Source: Atrina japonica
Lineage: Eukaryota > Mollusca > Bivalvia > Pterioida > Pinnidae
DNA length: 64,000 nt
Direction: 5' to 3'
Assembly (NCBI GenBank): GCA_030159075.1
Contig: BROG01000295.1
Coordinates: 682,001-746,000 of the forward strand
Shown here: piece by piece, positions 31,551 to 42,190 of the stretch
Position numbering within the stretch: position 1 is the stretch's first letter
How the letters are laid out: each line of letters starts with the position of its first letter
Notes under the pieces: model-generated
Seen by the model: the letters and a program-made list of their open reading frames with translations, nothing else
Told to the model about the DNA's origin: nothing
The model's database searches: none
Made by a program: the position numbers and the translations under genes

Positions 31551-31573
31551 ATTATTATTATTATTATTATTAA
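31486..31573. repeat. (ATT)n / (ATTATC)n microsatellite
   Basis: It consists of TTATCA hexamers followed by pure TTA triplets. The minus-strand Ile/Met open frame across it is an artefact. Confidence 0.93.
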
Positions 31574-31597
31574 ATAATATGTTAAAGAGTACTTACA

Positions 31598-31998
31598 GCC
31601 AGGATTTTTACACTTCCCATACATTTCCACCTGGCAAGGGAGTATGGGGGTTGGCTGGCTCACACTCCACATTTACTGAGCCAGGATTTTTACACTCCCT
31701 GTACATCCCCACCTGTCTAGGGAGTATGTGGGCTGGCTGGCTCACACTCCACATTTACTGAGCCAGGATTTTTACACTTCCCATACATTTCCACCTGGCA
31801 AGGGAGTATGGGGGTTGGCTGGCTCACACTCCACATTTACTGAGCCAGGATGTTTACACTCCTGTACATCTCCACCTGGCTAGGGAGTATGGGGGTTGGC
31901 TGGCTCACATTCCACATTTGGTGAGCCAGGATTTTTACACTCCCCGTACATCTCCACCTGTCTAGAGAGTATGTGGGCTGGCTGGCTCACACTCCACA
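31598..31998. repeat. Minisatellite, 82-bp unit, about 5 copies
   Basis: Units contain CCAGGATTTTTACACT, CCACCTGGCTAGGGAGTATG and GGTTGGCTGGCTCACACTCC. Two subtypes alternate (GGCAAGGGAGTATGGGGGTT and GTCTAGGGAGTATGTGGGCT), suggesting a 164-bp higher-order unit. Confidence 0.92.
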
Positions 31999-32461
31999 TC
32001 TACATTACCTTATTCATACATGTGTACACACTTACATACAAAATGCATTCACACATACTTACAGACATTATAAGAAAAGGTAGATGATAAATGATAAATT
32101 CATAAAACACCTCTCTCTCTTTTTAATTCCTAACACTAAACATCTCTTAAATGTTTGAATGCATAGTCCTAGAATTTTGCATAAGCACGTACATTACATT
32201 ACACTTTATCAATGCACTGTACATTTGATGAAAGATTGTGGAGATAATGGCAGTTGCACAAAAGCCCTAATCGGACTATAATATTCTGAGTTCTCAAAAA
32301 AAGAATTTTTTTCAATGTTTTGGTTTTAAAATACCTGTATGACATATGGTAGAAGTAATGGAAGAGTACTACTAGATATATAAGTGCATGTAGGTCAACA
32401 TAAATAAACAGTATTCACAGGTATCAATTGAAAGATAAGTTCTTACACAGACATAAACATG

Positions 32462-33068
32462 TACATATACATAAACACATACATAAACACCTATCCTTAT
32501 ACATAAACACCTATCCTAATACATAAACACCTATCCTAATATATAAACACCTATCCTTATACATAAACACATACATAAACACCTATCCTATACATAAACA
32601 CTTATCCTTATACATAAACACCTATCCTTATCATAGGCGTCGGAAGCAAATTGAAAGTGGGGGGCTAAACCAACTTAAAACACACACATGCCAGAAGTGG
32701 GGGGGCTAAACCAACTTAAAACACACACACGCCAGAAACGTCTTGGGGGCTAAGCCCCAATTTTCAATACCTATGCCTATCTTTGCAACAAAAGTGGGGG
32801 GGCTAAGCCCCCCCTAGCCCCCCCGGCTCCGATGCCTATGCTTATACATAAACACCTATCCTATACATAAACACCTATCCTTATACATAAACACCTATCC
32901 TATACATAAACACCTATACACCTATCCTTACACCTATCCTATATACCTTATAAACATCACCTATCCTATCCTACACCTAAACACCTATCCTATCCTAAAC
33001 ACATACATAAACACCTATCCTTATACATAAACACCTATCCTTATACATAAACACCTATCCTTATACAT
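32462..33068. repeat. Minisatellite, 20-bp unit, interrupted by a MITE
   Basis: Units are ACATAAACACCTATCCTTAT, with shortened copies lacking one or two bases. The array is split by the element at 32632-32840. Copies right of the insertion are more irregular. Confidence 0.93.
32632..32840. mobile_element. MITE with CATAGGCGTCGGA termini and 5-bp duplication
   Basis: The left end is CATAGGCGTCGGAAG and the right end is CTCCGATGCCTATG, imperfect inverted repeats. Both are flanked by CTTAT, which matches the host 20-bp repeat (TATCCTTATACAT) split at that point. The interior has GTGGGGGGGCTAAGCCCCCC stretches able to form strong hairpins. A related, doubled copy is at 49689-50011. Confidence 0.8.
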
Positions 33069-33777
33069 ACATGCATATACCCTTAGTTATAGCTATAGAT
33101 ATATAGACAATCTGATGATATTATATTTAACACATCTTCAAATACCCTCCATTTCTTTTGGAACTGTACAAATGATAAACTCCTTGCAATATATTTCTCC
33201 ATGTTCATATACCTTTTAAATGTATGTCTACAAATTACAAAGATAGAGATGGATTCCTTGACACCACAAATATATATACGATTCTTTATTCAAATTATGA
33301 AATGATTTAACATTGACCCATATTTTGGGTTTCCAAATAAAATGTCTAATTCTGTAAAATTATTGAAATCATTGTTCTGAATAACATTGTGTAAAGATAT
33401 GCTCCAAAGTTTTTTGTTCTCTTTGCAAAATGTATACACAAGTTATCTGTTGGTATATGTAATTTCATTTTAACTTAAACATTGTTTGTTGGAATAATTC
33501 TTTGACAAATTTTGTGCTGAAAGGTTTGTAGCTTTGTTTAGAACATTTATATATCTTGTAATATGCATTATGCCAACTGAATTCTTCTTCATCTAAGTGA
33601 ATAATAGATTTCCATTTTTCCTATAATAATAATAGTAATATTGATAATAATAAAATATTCCTACAATATTCTTTTTTGCTTTATTTCTTACAGTTTTCAT
33701 TCTGTGTTTATAAATACAGTGAGACCTCATTATTATAACCACCTTACTGACCGACTCAATGTGGTCGGATCAGCTTA
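33069..33777. other. Intergenic, AT-rich
   Basis: No gene recognised. A CAGTGAGACCTCATTATTAT fragment at 33715-33775 is related to the CAGTGAAACCTG elements. Confidence 0.5.
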
Positions 33778-34240
33778 AAGGGGCATTAGTGTTTACTAAA
33801 AACATTTATATCATTTTTTCTTTTTTTACTACTTGTACATGGTTGTACAATAACAGATAAGAGTTATACATAGGCATAAGTCTTATATTCCTATGTATTG
33901 TGTGAAAACAATGTAAGGGTCAGTGTGGTATATATATATATATATACTGTATACCTGGAAAATTTCACTCTTGTTTAGTTTTTGCCCGCATATGAAAGGG
34001 CGAATTTATAATGAGAGTGAAATTCTCAAGCTAAAGAATTGAGGCACGGACATGCATGCAAATCCTTTGACTATGGCGATTTAGGGTAAATTGAAGACGG
34101 GGTGAATAGGTGTTTTGTCGTAAAAGGGCGAAAATAAGCAGAGGCGAACTTTTCCCGGTATACAAATAGTAAGGTTGAGTTAATCAATTTCAATTTGAAA
34201 AGTGTCAAACCTTGGTTTCTCAAGCAATTTTTGCAAACCA
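33778..34240. repeat. Interspersed repeat family R1, copy 3, interrupted
   Basis: It begins AGGGGCATTAGTGTTTACTA, has TACTTGTACATGGTTGTACA and GGTCAGTGTGGTATA, is interrupted by the element at 33949-34163 and a TA run, and resumes ATACAAATAGTAAGGTTGAG to CTCAAGCAATTTTTGC. Copies at 9388 and 27018 show the uninterrupted state. Confidence 0.75.
33949..34163. mobile_element. MITE with GTATACCNGGAAAA termini inserted in repeat R1
   Basis: The left end is GTATACCTGGAAAA and the right end TTTTCCCGGTATAC, inverted repeats with one mismatch; the element is 215 bp. It contains AAAGGGCGAA in both orientations. The insertion is at a TATA-rich site, consistent with TA target preference. A decayed fragment lies at 5938-6010. 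Confidence 0.75.
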
Positions 34241-34539
34241 TATGATAAAAAATCAAAAATATGAGGAAAAAACGCAGAAAATGTCCCTTTGTAAAGTCTG
34301 AACTGATTTGATACTTCCTCAGAATTATTCAAGGGACTGGTCTCCTCAATGAGGTGGTCTTTGGGCAGGATTCCACTGTTGTTGTAAATTGATTTTGAAT
34401 TATACTTATGTGACACCATTCATTCATGGTTAAAGCTGAAAGGTCAAGGTCACATGAAAAAAATATTTTAAAACAATACTGTCTTTGCACAAGTATTCAG
34501 GGTAATCTTTTTTCCACATTGTCTCACCATCAGATGTTT

Positions 34540-34955
34540 GCTATTGCAGGAACATGGTCAACTCTTTACACAACAATTCCACATAAAAAATTAAAAGAAA
34601 GACTTTTTAGCATCATAGACAACTGCTTTTTCACTATAGGTGGTACCCGAAAATTTAAATATCTAGTGATTGGTTATCATGATATTTATTTTGTCCAACA
34701 CCACTCTGATTCTACACATAAATACACTGAAGTTGATATAAAAAAAAAAGATGCTGGGATTTCTAATAGACAAAATATTTGAAATGTTTGGAGATGTGGT
34801 CTTTCAACAAACTGTTGGCATTCCTATGGGAACCAACTGTGCCGCTTTATTTGCTGACTTGTTCCTTTATTCATACGAAGCAGACCATTTAGAAATTGCT
34901 GAATCAAAAGGCTTTGTCTCACGCCAATACGACAGCCTGAGGCATAATAACTAGG
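34540..34955 (+). pseudogene. Reverse-transcriptase fragment, Penelope-like
   Basis: Two adjacent frames carry STLYTTIPHKKLKERLF and YLVIGYHDIYFVQHH, then after a frameshift at an A-run near 34740 FGDVVFQQTVGIPMGTNCA and ADLFLYSYEAD. The GIPMGTNCA...ADLFLYSYE segment is the conserved RT B-like motif of Penelope-like or related elements in invertebrates. The following DD motif, endonuclease and N-terminus are absent. A dead fragment. Confidence 0.6.
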
Positions 34956-34984
34956 ACATATAAGGAAATCACTGATTAATAACC

Positions 34985-35335
34985 CTACAATATATACCAG
35001 AATTTTCAGGTTGCGTTGAACACACAAGCGTAATCAGCCCGATGATCAGTGAAGCTAAAGAAAATAGGAGCGATCTTATATGTGTATGGTTAGACCTGGC
35101 CAATGCGTATGGTTCTGTCTCACACGAGCTCATCAAGAAGGCCATGTTACATTACCACATTCCACCACGTCTGATCAATACCATTACTAGCTACTTTAGG
35201 GACATCAAACTGCGGTTCACTTTCAACGACATCACGATGAGATGGCAAGATCTGGAAAGAGGTATCGTTACAGGATGCACAGTATCACTTATCCTATTTA
35301 TGATGGCAATGAACAATATCCTCACTGCAGCATAG
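34985..35335 (+). pseudogene. Non-LTR retrotransposon (LINE) RT fragment
   Basis: The frame has SEAKENRSDLICVWLDLANA (RT motif A region, normally with D...D/N AYGS), HELIKKAMLHYHIPPRL and GIVTGCTVSLILFMMAMN (motif B). This arrangement is typical of LINE reverse transcriptases abundant in molluscs. It ends at a stop near 35333 before the YxDD motif. It abuts the Penelope-like fragment, so two unrelated RT pieces lie side by side. Confidence 0.65.
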
Positions 35336-36440
35336 AAGGAAACTAGAGGACCCAAGATGTAGTCCGAGATTCACATTTCAGCCAACCATGGATTCATGGA
35401 TGACCTGACAATAACAACAACTTACATTCAGGCAAGATGGGTACTCAAGCCCCAAGAAGATACTGTAATCGAAAACAGTCCAGATGCAAGGTCTTAAAGA
35501 AAGGGCGTCTAACAGAATATATATATATATATATGGTATATATAGTTCTTCCACAAAATATCCAAACATGGATTTATATAATATTATATAATTTATATAA
35601 TTAATTTTCGAAATATTAAAAAATCACAGAAATTTCTTAAATCAGAAATATGTGCAAAACAAATGTAGTCCTTAATCATAACTATCTTTTTAATATATTT
35701 TATTTTATCAAATAACTAATAACATGACTACTTTCTCCCTCGCTCCAATTGTTTTTGTCCCGAAAGCTCAAATGACTACAATATACAGTAACAATAAAGT
35801 TTTGAGCAGTCATAGAATAGTTAAAGTACATAAAAAACCATACACCCCTGAACACATTGTATACATGTATCATCAAACACAGAAGTCAATAAAAATTAAT
35901 GAAAATGTGTGGTAAAGTATCAACCATAGCCATACATACACCCCTGAACACAATATTACATGTTTCATCAAACACAGAAGTCAATAAAAATGAATCAAAA
36001 TGTGTGGTAAAGTATCAACCATAACCGTACAAACACAATGAATGAGAGAAAGTTTTCAAAAGACATCGCATTCTTTTCACAACCTTTTACAATGATTTGA
36101 TAGAAAAGGATGCATATTGTTCTAATCATAAAAATGACAAAACATTTATACATGTATCTTTAACATAAAAAGATAAAGCACACTGAAAGAAAATACAAAG
36201 TAAAGTTTTGTGATTTTGTATAAAGAAAAAAAATTCTTTCTATCATATATTTAAAGTCAAAAATATAACAACCGAGTATTAAAAAAATACAAGCAAAAAA
36301 AACAAAAACTGATTTCAAATTTTGACAATTTTGGTTTAGGTCATTTTAAGAAACAAGTACCTTATCAAATTGGGTCTTGTAAGTGAAAAGCATACTGATT
36401 ATGTATAATACAGAATCTTGCATAATTTGTAATGATAATC
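35336..36440. other. Intergenic, AT-rich, with a short tandem duplication
   Basis: A segment of about 90 bp (CATACACCCCTGAACACA...GTGTGGTAAAGTATCAACC) is duplicated at about 35840-35925 and 35932-36015. A TA microsatellite lies at 35517-35533. A block at 35663-35715 (AAATGTAGTCCTTAATCATA) recurs at 49110-49170. No gene is recognised. Confidence 0.5.
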
Positions 36441-36927
36441 ATAGGCAGCTCCATAGCGCCATTTGAATTTTCCCGCCAGGGGCCGTTTTGTAACGGGTTT
36501 TGATAACGTCATCGGAATCCTGTCCTCTGATTGGTCAATTCAAATGGCGCGCTATGGAGCCGTCTGTGACGTCATAACCGGAAGTGTCATACCGGAAGTG
36601 AGGTCATTCCGAAAGTACGTCATACGGGAAAAGAGGTCATGTTGTCATGGCAATAAGAAGAAAGAGCCAATCGTTGAGTTTTGAGGTGTGTCTATGACCA
36701 GATGTGGAAGTTTGTGGGGGCAGCCATCTTGAGCCAATGAGAGCCTTCGTTACAAGAGGTCGGGGTCACGTGAGTTCACGAGAGGTCAGCTTCTAAAGAT
36801 AGAAGTTGGGTTTTCCAGATTTGGAGCTGAGAGTGAATCTGTTTTTAGAACCGAAACTTTGGGTTTTTTCCAGGTTTGAGCCTTGGAGTGAAATCAGTAG
36901 TAGGTGTCGCCACAGTAGGCGAGAGTT
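36441..36927 (+). repeat. Left terminal inverted repeat of the 7.6-kb element
   Basis: It aligns in reverse with 43534-44058 through CTCCATAGCG, TCTGTGACGTCATAACCGGA, GTCATGTTGTCATGGCAATA, AGAAGTTGGGTTTT, AGAACCGAAACTTT and AGTAGTAGGTGTCGCCACAG, with substitutions and small indels. The outer 110 bp form a foldback: GCTCCATAGCG(CG)CCATTTG pairs with CAAATGGCGCGCTATGGAGC. Confidence 0.88.
36525..36615. promoter_or_regulatory. Promoter-like motif cluster in left TIR (CCAAT, CRE, ETS)
   Basis: Within 90 bp there are an inverted CCAAT box (TGATTGGTC), a CRE-like TGACGTCA and two CCGGAAGTG ETS-type sites. The right TIR keeps the same CRE, CACTTCCGG sites and inverted CCAAT box despite divergence. 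This may be the element's own promoter. Confidence 0.45.
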
Positions 36928-37154
36928 TACGTGAGTTGACGAGAGGTGTAATGCTAACAGGAGATGGGTTCCCCCCTTTTTTAGGTCTAGAGTGAATGAT
37001 CGTTGATTAGATGGTGAGGTTTTCCCTGATAGCATAATTAAGTTGTAAGTAATGAAAACCTTATTAACGTTGCTAACTCACTAATTTTTTCTGAGATATT
37101 GAAAATTACCGTTTCATACAGTAAACACTAAACTTATGTGATAAAAATTCAAAC

Positions 37155-37450
37155 ACTCACCCATGCTGGTAGTGGTTTTCTGACGATGTGGATACCTCGA
37201 GCTCCAGACCGTAAATGAGCTCTCATAGGTCTTACTGAACCTATTCTCTAGTTTTTAAAGTCATGTGACTTATTTTTTTCTTCTGAGATCTTTGACATTT
37301 TTATGCATGGGAAATAATCTAGCTCTGTCTACTCAAAATTAAACACTCACCCATGCTGGTAGTGGTTTTCTTATGATGTTAACACCTCGAGCTTCAGATC
37401 TCAAATGAGCTCTCACAGGCTTAAGTGAACCTCTCTCTAGTCACATGACT
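37155..37450. repeat. Direct repeat pair inside the element; inverted copy at 42655-42745
   Basis: AAACACTCACCCATGCTGGT, AGTGGTTTTCT, GATGT, CACCTCGAGCT and AATGAGCTCTCA recur at 37150-37255 and 37338-37445. The reverse complement (TTCGGATGCC.., GGGTGAGTGTTTAATTTT) is at 42655-42745, so the inverted symmetry of the element extends inward beyond the TIRs. Confidence 0.75.
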
Positions 37451-37994
37451 TACTATATTATACTTTCATCTATTGAAGTGAATATTTGAGTCATAACAAA
37501 AACACAAATGAAATAAAACGTTTAATGTTGAGTGAATATATACTGATACAGTAGCGAGTAGCATCCTAACGATTGTCATTCTATTTTACCTAAGTAAACA
37601 CATCCGAGTCGTTAGATGTCGAACGACAGTTTATAAAGTACAGTATTCTGTGTACTGATGTGTTGAAAATGCATCAAGAGTACGCGTTTTTATCTTTACC
37701 AGATCAAAATCTGACCGTGACTGACATTACAAAATGGCGAGACCTGCCGTCCTGCAAGACAAGTACAATCAGCTGACTTGGTGACGTCACACTAGTGTCA
37801 TTAGCTGGCATGCCCAAGCGGTTTTCGATTCTAAATCGTTTCGGGGTTATGATCTAAACGAAGTTTGCACACTAAGTAGTGTTTAGTCACTTCTATATTT
37901 TAGACTCACCAGTGCCCTTATTCTCCCTCTGAATCTCTTACTTAGACTCTTTGTACGGCTCATAGAGTTTGTGTTACACAATTACACACACTAT

Positions 37995-38290
37995 TACGCT
38001 TTGTATCCTTATTTTCTCTTACTTAGAATCTCTATAGCTCGTACGTCTCATAGAATTGGGTTACACACACTATTACGCTTTGTATCCTTATTTTCTCTTA
38101 CTTAGAATCTCTATAGCCCGTACGTTTCATAGAGTTGTGTTGTTCACACTATTACGCTTTGTATCCTTATTTTCTTTTACTTAGAATCTCTATAGCTCGT
38201 ACGCTCATAGAGTTGTGTTGCATACACTACTATGCTTTGTATCCTTATTTTCTCTTACTTAGAATCTCTATATCTACGTCTCATAGCGTT
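37995..38290. repeat. 79-bp tandem repeat, about 4 copies
   Basis: TTTGTATCCTTATTTTCTCT, TACTTAGAATCTCTATAG and CATAGAGTTGTGTT recur at 79-bp spacing. Non-coding. Confidence 0.9.
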
Positions 38291-38339
38291 TTTCTTGGTG
38301 CCATGATGTAACTACAACTAAGTATTCTATACAAATGAC

Positions 38340-38560
38340 TTAGCACATGATCTGAGGTGGTTTTATAAACCTATAGCAACATAGGATGCTGAAGTCGTTA
38401 TGATCTTGAAGTTCTTTACTCGTAGTAAAAAGAGCCCGACACCATAGACATTTGTAGCTATTCATATATGAAGTAGCCTGTGTCTTAGGCTGACTGGTGA
38501 TAGAAGATCCAAAGGCAGAAGCAAACGAAGGTAAACGAGTAAACGTTTGAGTCAAAATGT
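38340..38560 (-). pseudogene. C-terminal remnant with a C2H2 zinc-finger-like motif
   Basis: The minus frame ends YKCLWCRALFTTSKELQDH, a C-x2-C...F...L...H pattern, followed by a short hydrophobic tail and stop at 38340. Upstream it runs without a stop into the GA-rich array, so a gene tail may have been fused to, or invaded by, the repeat. Its original function is unknown. Confidence 0.4.
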
Positions 38561-38574
38561 GAAGAGCGAAAAGA

Positions 38575-39905
38575 AATGTGAGAAAAGTGAAAATGTGGAG
38601 AGAGAAAAGAAATGAGAGAAAGGTGAAAATGTGGAGAGAGAAGAGAAATGAGAGAAAAGTGAAAAAGTGGAGAGAGAGAAAAAAGAAATGAGAGAAAGGT
38701 GAAAATGTGAAGAGAAAACAAATGAAAGAAAGGTGAAAATGTGGAAAGAGAGAAAAGAAATGAGAGAAAGGTGAAAATGTGGAGAGAGAGAAAAAAGAAA
38801 TGAGAGAAAGGTGAAAATGTGAAGAGAAAATAAATGAGAGTAAGGTGAAAATGTGGAGAGAAAAGAAATGAGATAAAGGTGAAAATGTGGAGAGAAAAGA
38901 AATGAGGGAAAGGTGAAAATGTGGAGAGAGAAGAGAAATGAGAGAAAGGTGAAAATGTGGAAAGAGAGAAAAGAAATGAGAGAAAGGTGAAAATGTGGAG
39001 AGAGAAAAGAAATGAGATAAAGGTGAAAATGTGGAGAGAAAAGAAATGAGGGAAAGGTGAAAATGTGGAGAGAGAAGAGAAATGAGAGAAAGGTGAAAAT
39101 GTGGAGAGAGAAAAAAGAAATGAGAGAAAGGTGAAAATGTGAAGAGAAAATAAATGAGAGAAAGGTGAAAATGTGGAGAGAAAAGAAATGAGATAAAGGT
39201 GAAAATGTGGAAAGAGAGAAAAGAAATGAGAGAAAAGTGAAAATGTGGAGAGAGAAAAAAGAAATGAGAGAAAGGTGAAAATGTGGAGAGAAAAGAAATG
39301 AGATAAAGGTGAAAATGTGGAGAGAAAAGAAATGAGGGAAAGGTGAAAATGTGGAGAGAGAAGAGAAATGAGGGAAAGGTGAAAATGTGGAAAGAGAGAA
39401 AAGAAATGAGAGAAAGGTGAAAATGTGGAGAGATAAAAGAAATGAGAGAAAGGTGAAAATGTGGAGAGAGAGAAAACAAATGAGATAAAGGTGAAAATGT
39501 GGAGAGAGAGAGAGAAAAGAAATGAGAGAAAAGTGAAAATGTGGAGAGAGAGAGAAAAGAAATGAGAGAAAGGTGAAAATGTGGAGAGAGAAAAGAAATG
39601 AGAGAAAAATGAAAATGTGGAGTGAGAAAAGAAATAAGAGAAAGGTGAAAATGTGGAGAAAGAGAGAGAGAAAAGAAATGAGAGAAAGGTGAAAATGTGG
39701 AGAGAGAGAGAAAAGAAATGAGAGAAAAGTGAAAATGTGGAGAGAGAAAAGAAATGAGAGAAAGGTAAAAATGTGGAAAGAGAGAAAAGAAATGAGAGAA
39801 AGGTGAAAATGTGGAGAGAGAAAAGAAATAAGAGAAAGGTGAAAATGTAGAGAGAGAAAAGAAATAAGAGAAAGGTGAAAATGTGGAGAGAGAAATGAAA
39901 CAAGA
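38575..39905. repeat. GA-rich minisatellite, about 36-bp unit, inside the element
   Basis: Units are GAAATGAGAGAAAGG plus TGAAAATGTGGAGAGAG with variable (GA)n length. Few stop triplets occur on the minus strand in any frame, giving three overlapping Phe/Ser/Leu/His open frames of 380-497 residues, which are artefacts of the repeat. Confidence 0.93.
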
Positions 39906-40054
39906 GAAAGAGAGAGAGAAACATGGGAATGGGAGAGAATAGAAAGATACGATAAGGGATCACGTGAAAAAAGGAGAGATAGGGGGGGGGGGAAGAAGAA
40001 GAAGGGGGGGGGAGAGGACATCAGGCTCACATCACAAGAGTGCACACAGAGAAA

Positions 40055-40458
40055 TCATGATTGCAACTGTATAGACGATCTACTGTTCTCTATTACACAG
40101 AAGAATGAAACATCAGATACGATGTAGTCCTGATTGGAATACTCATGTACGTGCTGTGATAACACCCGATACAAAGCCAATACCGAGTCTACTGGTCGAT
40201 AAAAAATGGAGAAAAAAATGAAATGTTTGACGAAATTCACGATTCAAAATCTCTATTCCTTTATCGGATTGTATACGAATGAGACGTCGTCAGTAGAAGA
40301 ATAGTAGGCATAGTGTCATAGAACCCTGTGTCAACTTCATCATTAACATCATCCAGAGGTTTAGGGGTACTCATAGCCTTTGGTTTTACCGTAGGTTGAT
40401 TCATCACTTTTATATACTTAGGGTTACATTTCCAATCACGAGGGACATTAGATTCCAC
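40055..40458 (-). pseudogene. Two short unidentified minus-strand ORFs in the element
   Basis: One frame (40261-40458) encodes 65 residues with RDWKCNPKYIKV and a Pro/Lys-rich middle. The other (40055-40240) encodes 61 residues with RPVDSVLALYRVLSQHVHEY. They lie in the same orientation as the ATPase and may be pieces of one structural gene. Neither is recognised. Confidence 0.3.
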
Positions 40459-40479
40459 TTACAAAACTATCAAGTCCTG

Positions 40480-40790
40480 AGGGCTGATACCCTTTTCTAG
40501 GTTGTGGCCGTAGGACATCAGTTATGAGATCGATAGATAAAACACCACCCTGTTAATACGACGTCTTTGAGGGACAGTCAATTCTTAAGACCCGTTTCTT
40601 TGAACCCAAGTCCTGTTTCTGACGTTTTGTTAAAGGAATCACTCCTTTTAAAATGTTTACACAACTTCACAAATTTTCATGAGTGTCATCAGCGGCATAC
40701 CGTAGAATCATCTTTTTAAACTCAATAGGATACTGTTTTTGTCCTAAGACTTTAATCAAAGCGGCATGAGATTCAAGCTCATGCTTTTTC
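40480..40790 (-). pseudogene. Remnant of the small basic LKG..L conserved protein of Polinton/adintovirus-like elements
   Basis: The conceptual minus-strand reading, interrupted by stops, contains KKMILRYAADDTHENL, NILKGVIPLTKRQKQDLGS, KKRVLRI and QGGVLSIDLI. This order (helical start, LKG.xPLT..Q...L, basic stretch, QGG) resembles a short ORF found beside packaging ATPases in virus-like elements of aquatic animals. At least two in-frame stops break it. Confidence 0.45.
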
Positions 40791-40839
40791 TTGGTACCAT
40801 GATGTAAGTAAAACTAAGTATTCTAGGGCTCTTCTTTTC

Positions 40840-41195
40840 CTGCTTAGGAGGAGGGGTGTTTTTTTCTTTTTAGGTGCAGTGTTCTTCTTGAGACAACCAG
40901 CCCACTGTAATAGGGATAGAATGATTACCCGACCTAAGAACCCTGCCCCTCCCCGTTTTAAGATTTTCTTTCAGTTTTCGTAGCTTCTAAATCAGCTTTT
41001 GGGTCAGCAAAAAATCTCTGAATTAACGTTGGTGAAGGTTTGGTCACTGGAATAGTATCAGACAGAAGATCTTTAGCTCCCATACCAAACTATTTCAATA
41101 AAGTGTCTCTGTCTAATTCTAACAGTTCTTGACGTTTTACGGGATCTTTCTCACCAGTTTACTGGTGGCTTTAGGTAAAGTATTCATGATTATAC
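40840..41195 (-). pseudogene. Degraded minus-strand ORF region next to the ATPase
   Basis: Reading frames with stops contain FGMGAKDLLSD, PSPTLIQRFFADPKADLEA and a downstream Lys/Pro-rich tract. The frame breaks several times. It may be a minor virion-type protein; this is a guess from position and basic composition only. Confidence 0.3.
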
Positions 41196-41269
41196 GTTAA
41201 CAGGAATACGATTAATGACGGCCTAGAGAAAGTTACTGTCTACTTATAAGGTGTATACAACACTATCCC

Positions 41270-41890
41270 TCACGTATACCAAGGATGAAACAGATCTGAT
41301 CTTAATCCTAGATTATCAGGGGTAGACGATGTGAGATCAATCAAGAGATAGCCATGAGGACGATTTGTAGCATCGTGATAAGCATGGTTTAATCCTGGTA
41401 GGTCTAATTGACGTGATAAGGTGGTCACTTGAGATCTATCTCTAGGATTCTTAAACAGGACGCGATAATGAACATTCAGATTCATGATACGATATTGTTT
41501 AGCACGATCAAACAAGTTTTGAGTGATGTAGATCACACTCGTGTTCCGATGATGTGCTTTACGTTTTAACCATTCTACGATAGAATCGAGAGCTTTACTA
41601 CCCATCATATCATCAAAGACAAGTAGGTGACGACGAGTTAGATCAGAAACTAAGACTTCGTCATCCTCGGGTATATTTTGAATGAAGTGAACATGATGTT
41701 CCCGTTGTAAAATTTCATAAGTAGGTTGTCATTCACGATAACACCATACAATTTTGTCGGGAGGGGAATGAATCCATTGATCCTTCCATTCTATCAACTG
41801 TTTTACAAATTCAGTTTTCCCAGATTTGGTAGGTCCTTCCACAACCATGGTAAATTCATGCTTTAATTGTATCGTATCGGGAGATATGGA
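41270..41890 (-). pseudogene. A32/FtsK-HerA-type genome-packaging ATPase, broken
   Basis: On the minus strand the reading holds a Walker A motif GPTKSGKT (about 41813-41836), then WIHSPPDKIVWCYRE, an in-frame TGA at 41729-41731, the Walker B region HLLVFDDMMG (about 41600-41635), and the family-typical ITQNLFDRAKQYRIMNLN, RVLFKNPRDRSQ and GYLLIDLTSSTPDN. The C-terminal 112 residues are open (41270-41608). A TAG also precedes the Walker A region by about 30 codons. These ATPases pump DNA into capsids in Polintons, adintoviruses and large DNA viruses. The stop makes this copy non-functional unless read through. Confidence 0.75.
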
Positions 41891-42085
41891 CTAATAGTAA
41901 GCCATTTTAATACCAGTAATGAAACTGAGAGATGTAGTATTATATACATGGTCACTTTAGTAGTGTATGTATAAATCATCTCAGGTATAAGACAAAAACG
42001 TTCCAAGTAACAGTAGTAGAAGTCATGAAAGAACTCATACTCCGAATAGACCTCTGACGTCATAGCTTGCGTGCGCATTCATAAT

Positions 42086-42096
42086 CTCTATATAAA
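42086..42096 (+). promoter_or_regulatory. TATA-like box before the Pro-rich ORF
   Basis: CTATATAAACC lies about 100 bp upstream of the plus-strand Pro-rich ORF and on the far side of the minus-strand ATPase start, making the 41900-42190 gap a plausible divergent promoter. Confidence 0.4.
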
Positions 42097-42190
42097 CCAG
42101 ATATTTGTTTTACTTGGTATCAGTTCATCATGTACAGCTTTGAGTATATCCCGTAGAGGAATTTATCGGTGTTCGTCGCCGAAAAGATAA

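Noticed and set aside
38340..40045. Three overlapping minus-strand frames of 379, 492 and 497 codons (Phe/Ser/Leu/His repeats)
   Set aside because: All three frames of the same GA-rich array are open, so openness reflects composition and not coding. Only the short zinc-finger-like tail was kept as a possible remnant.
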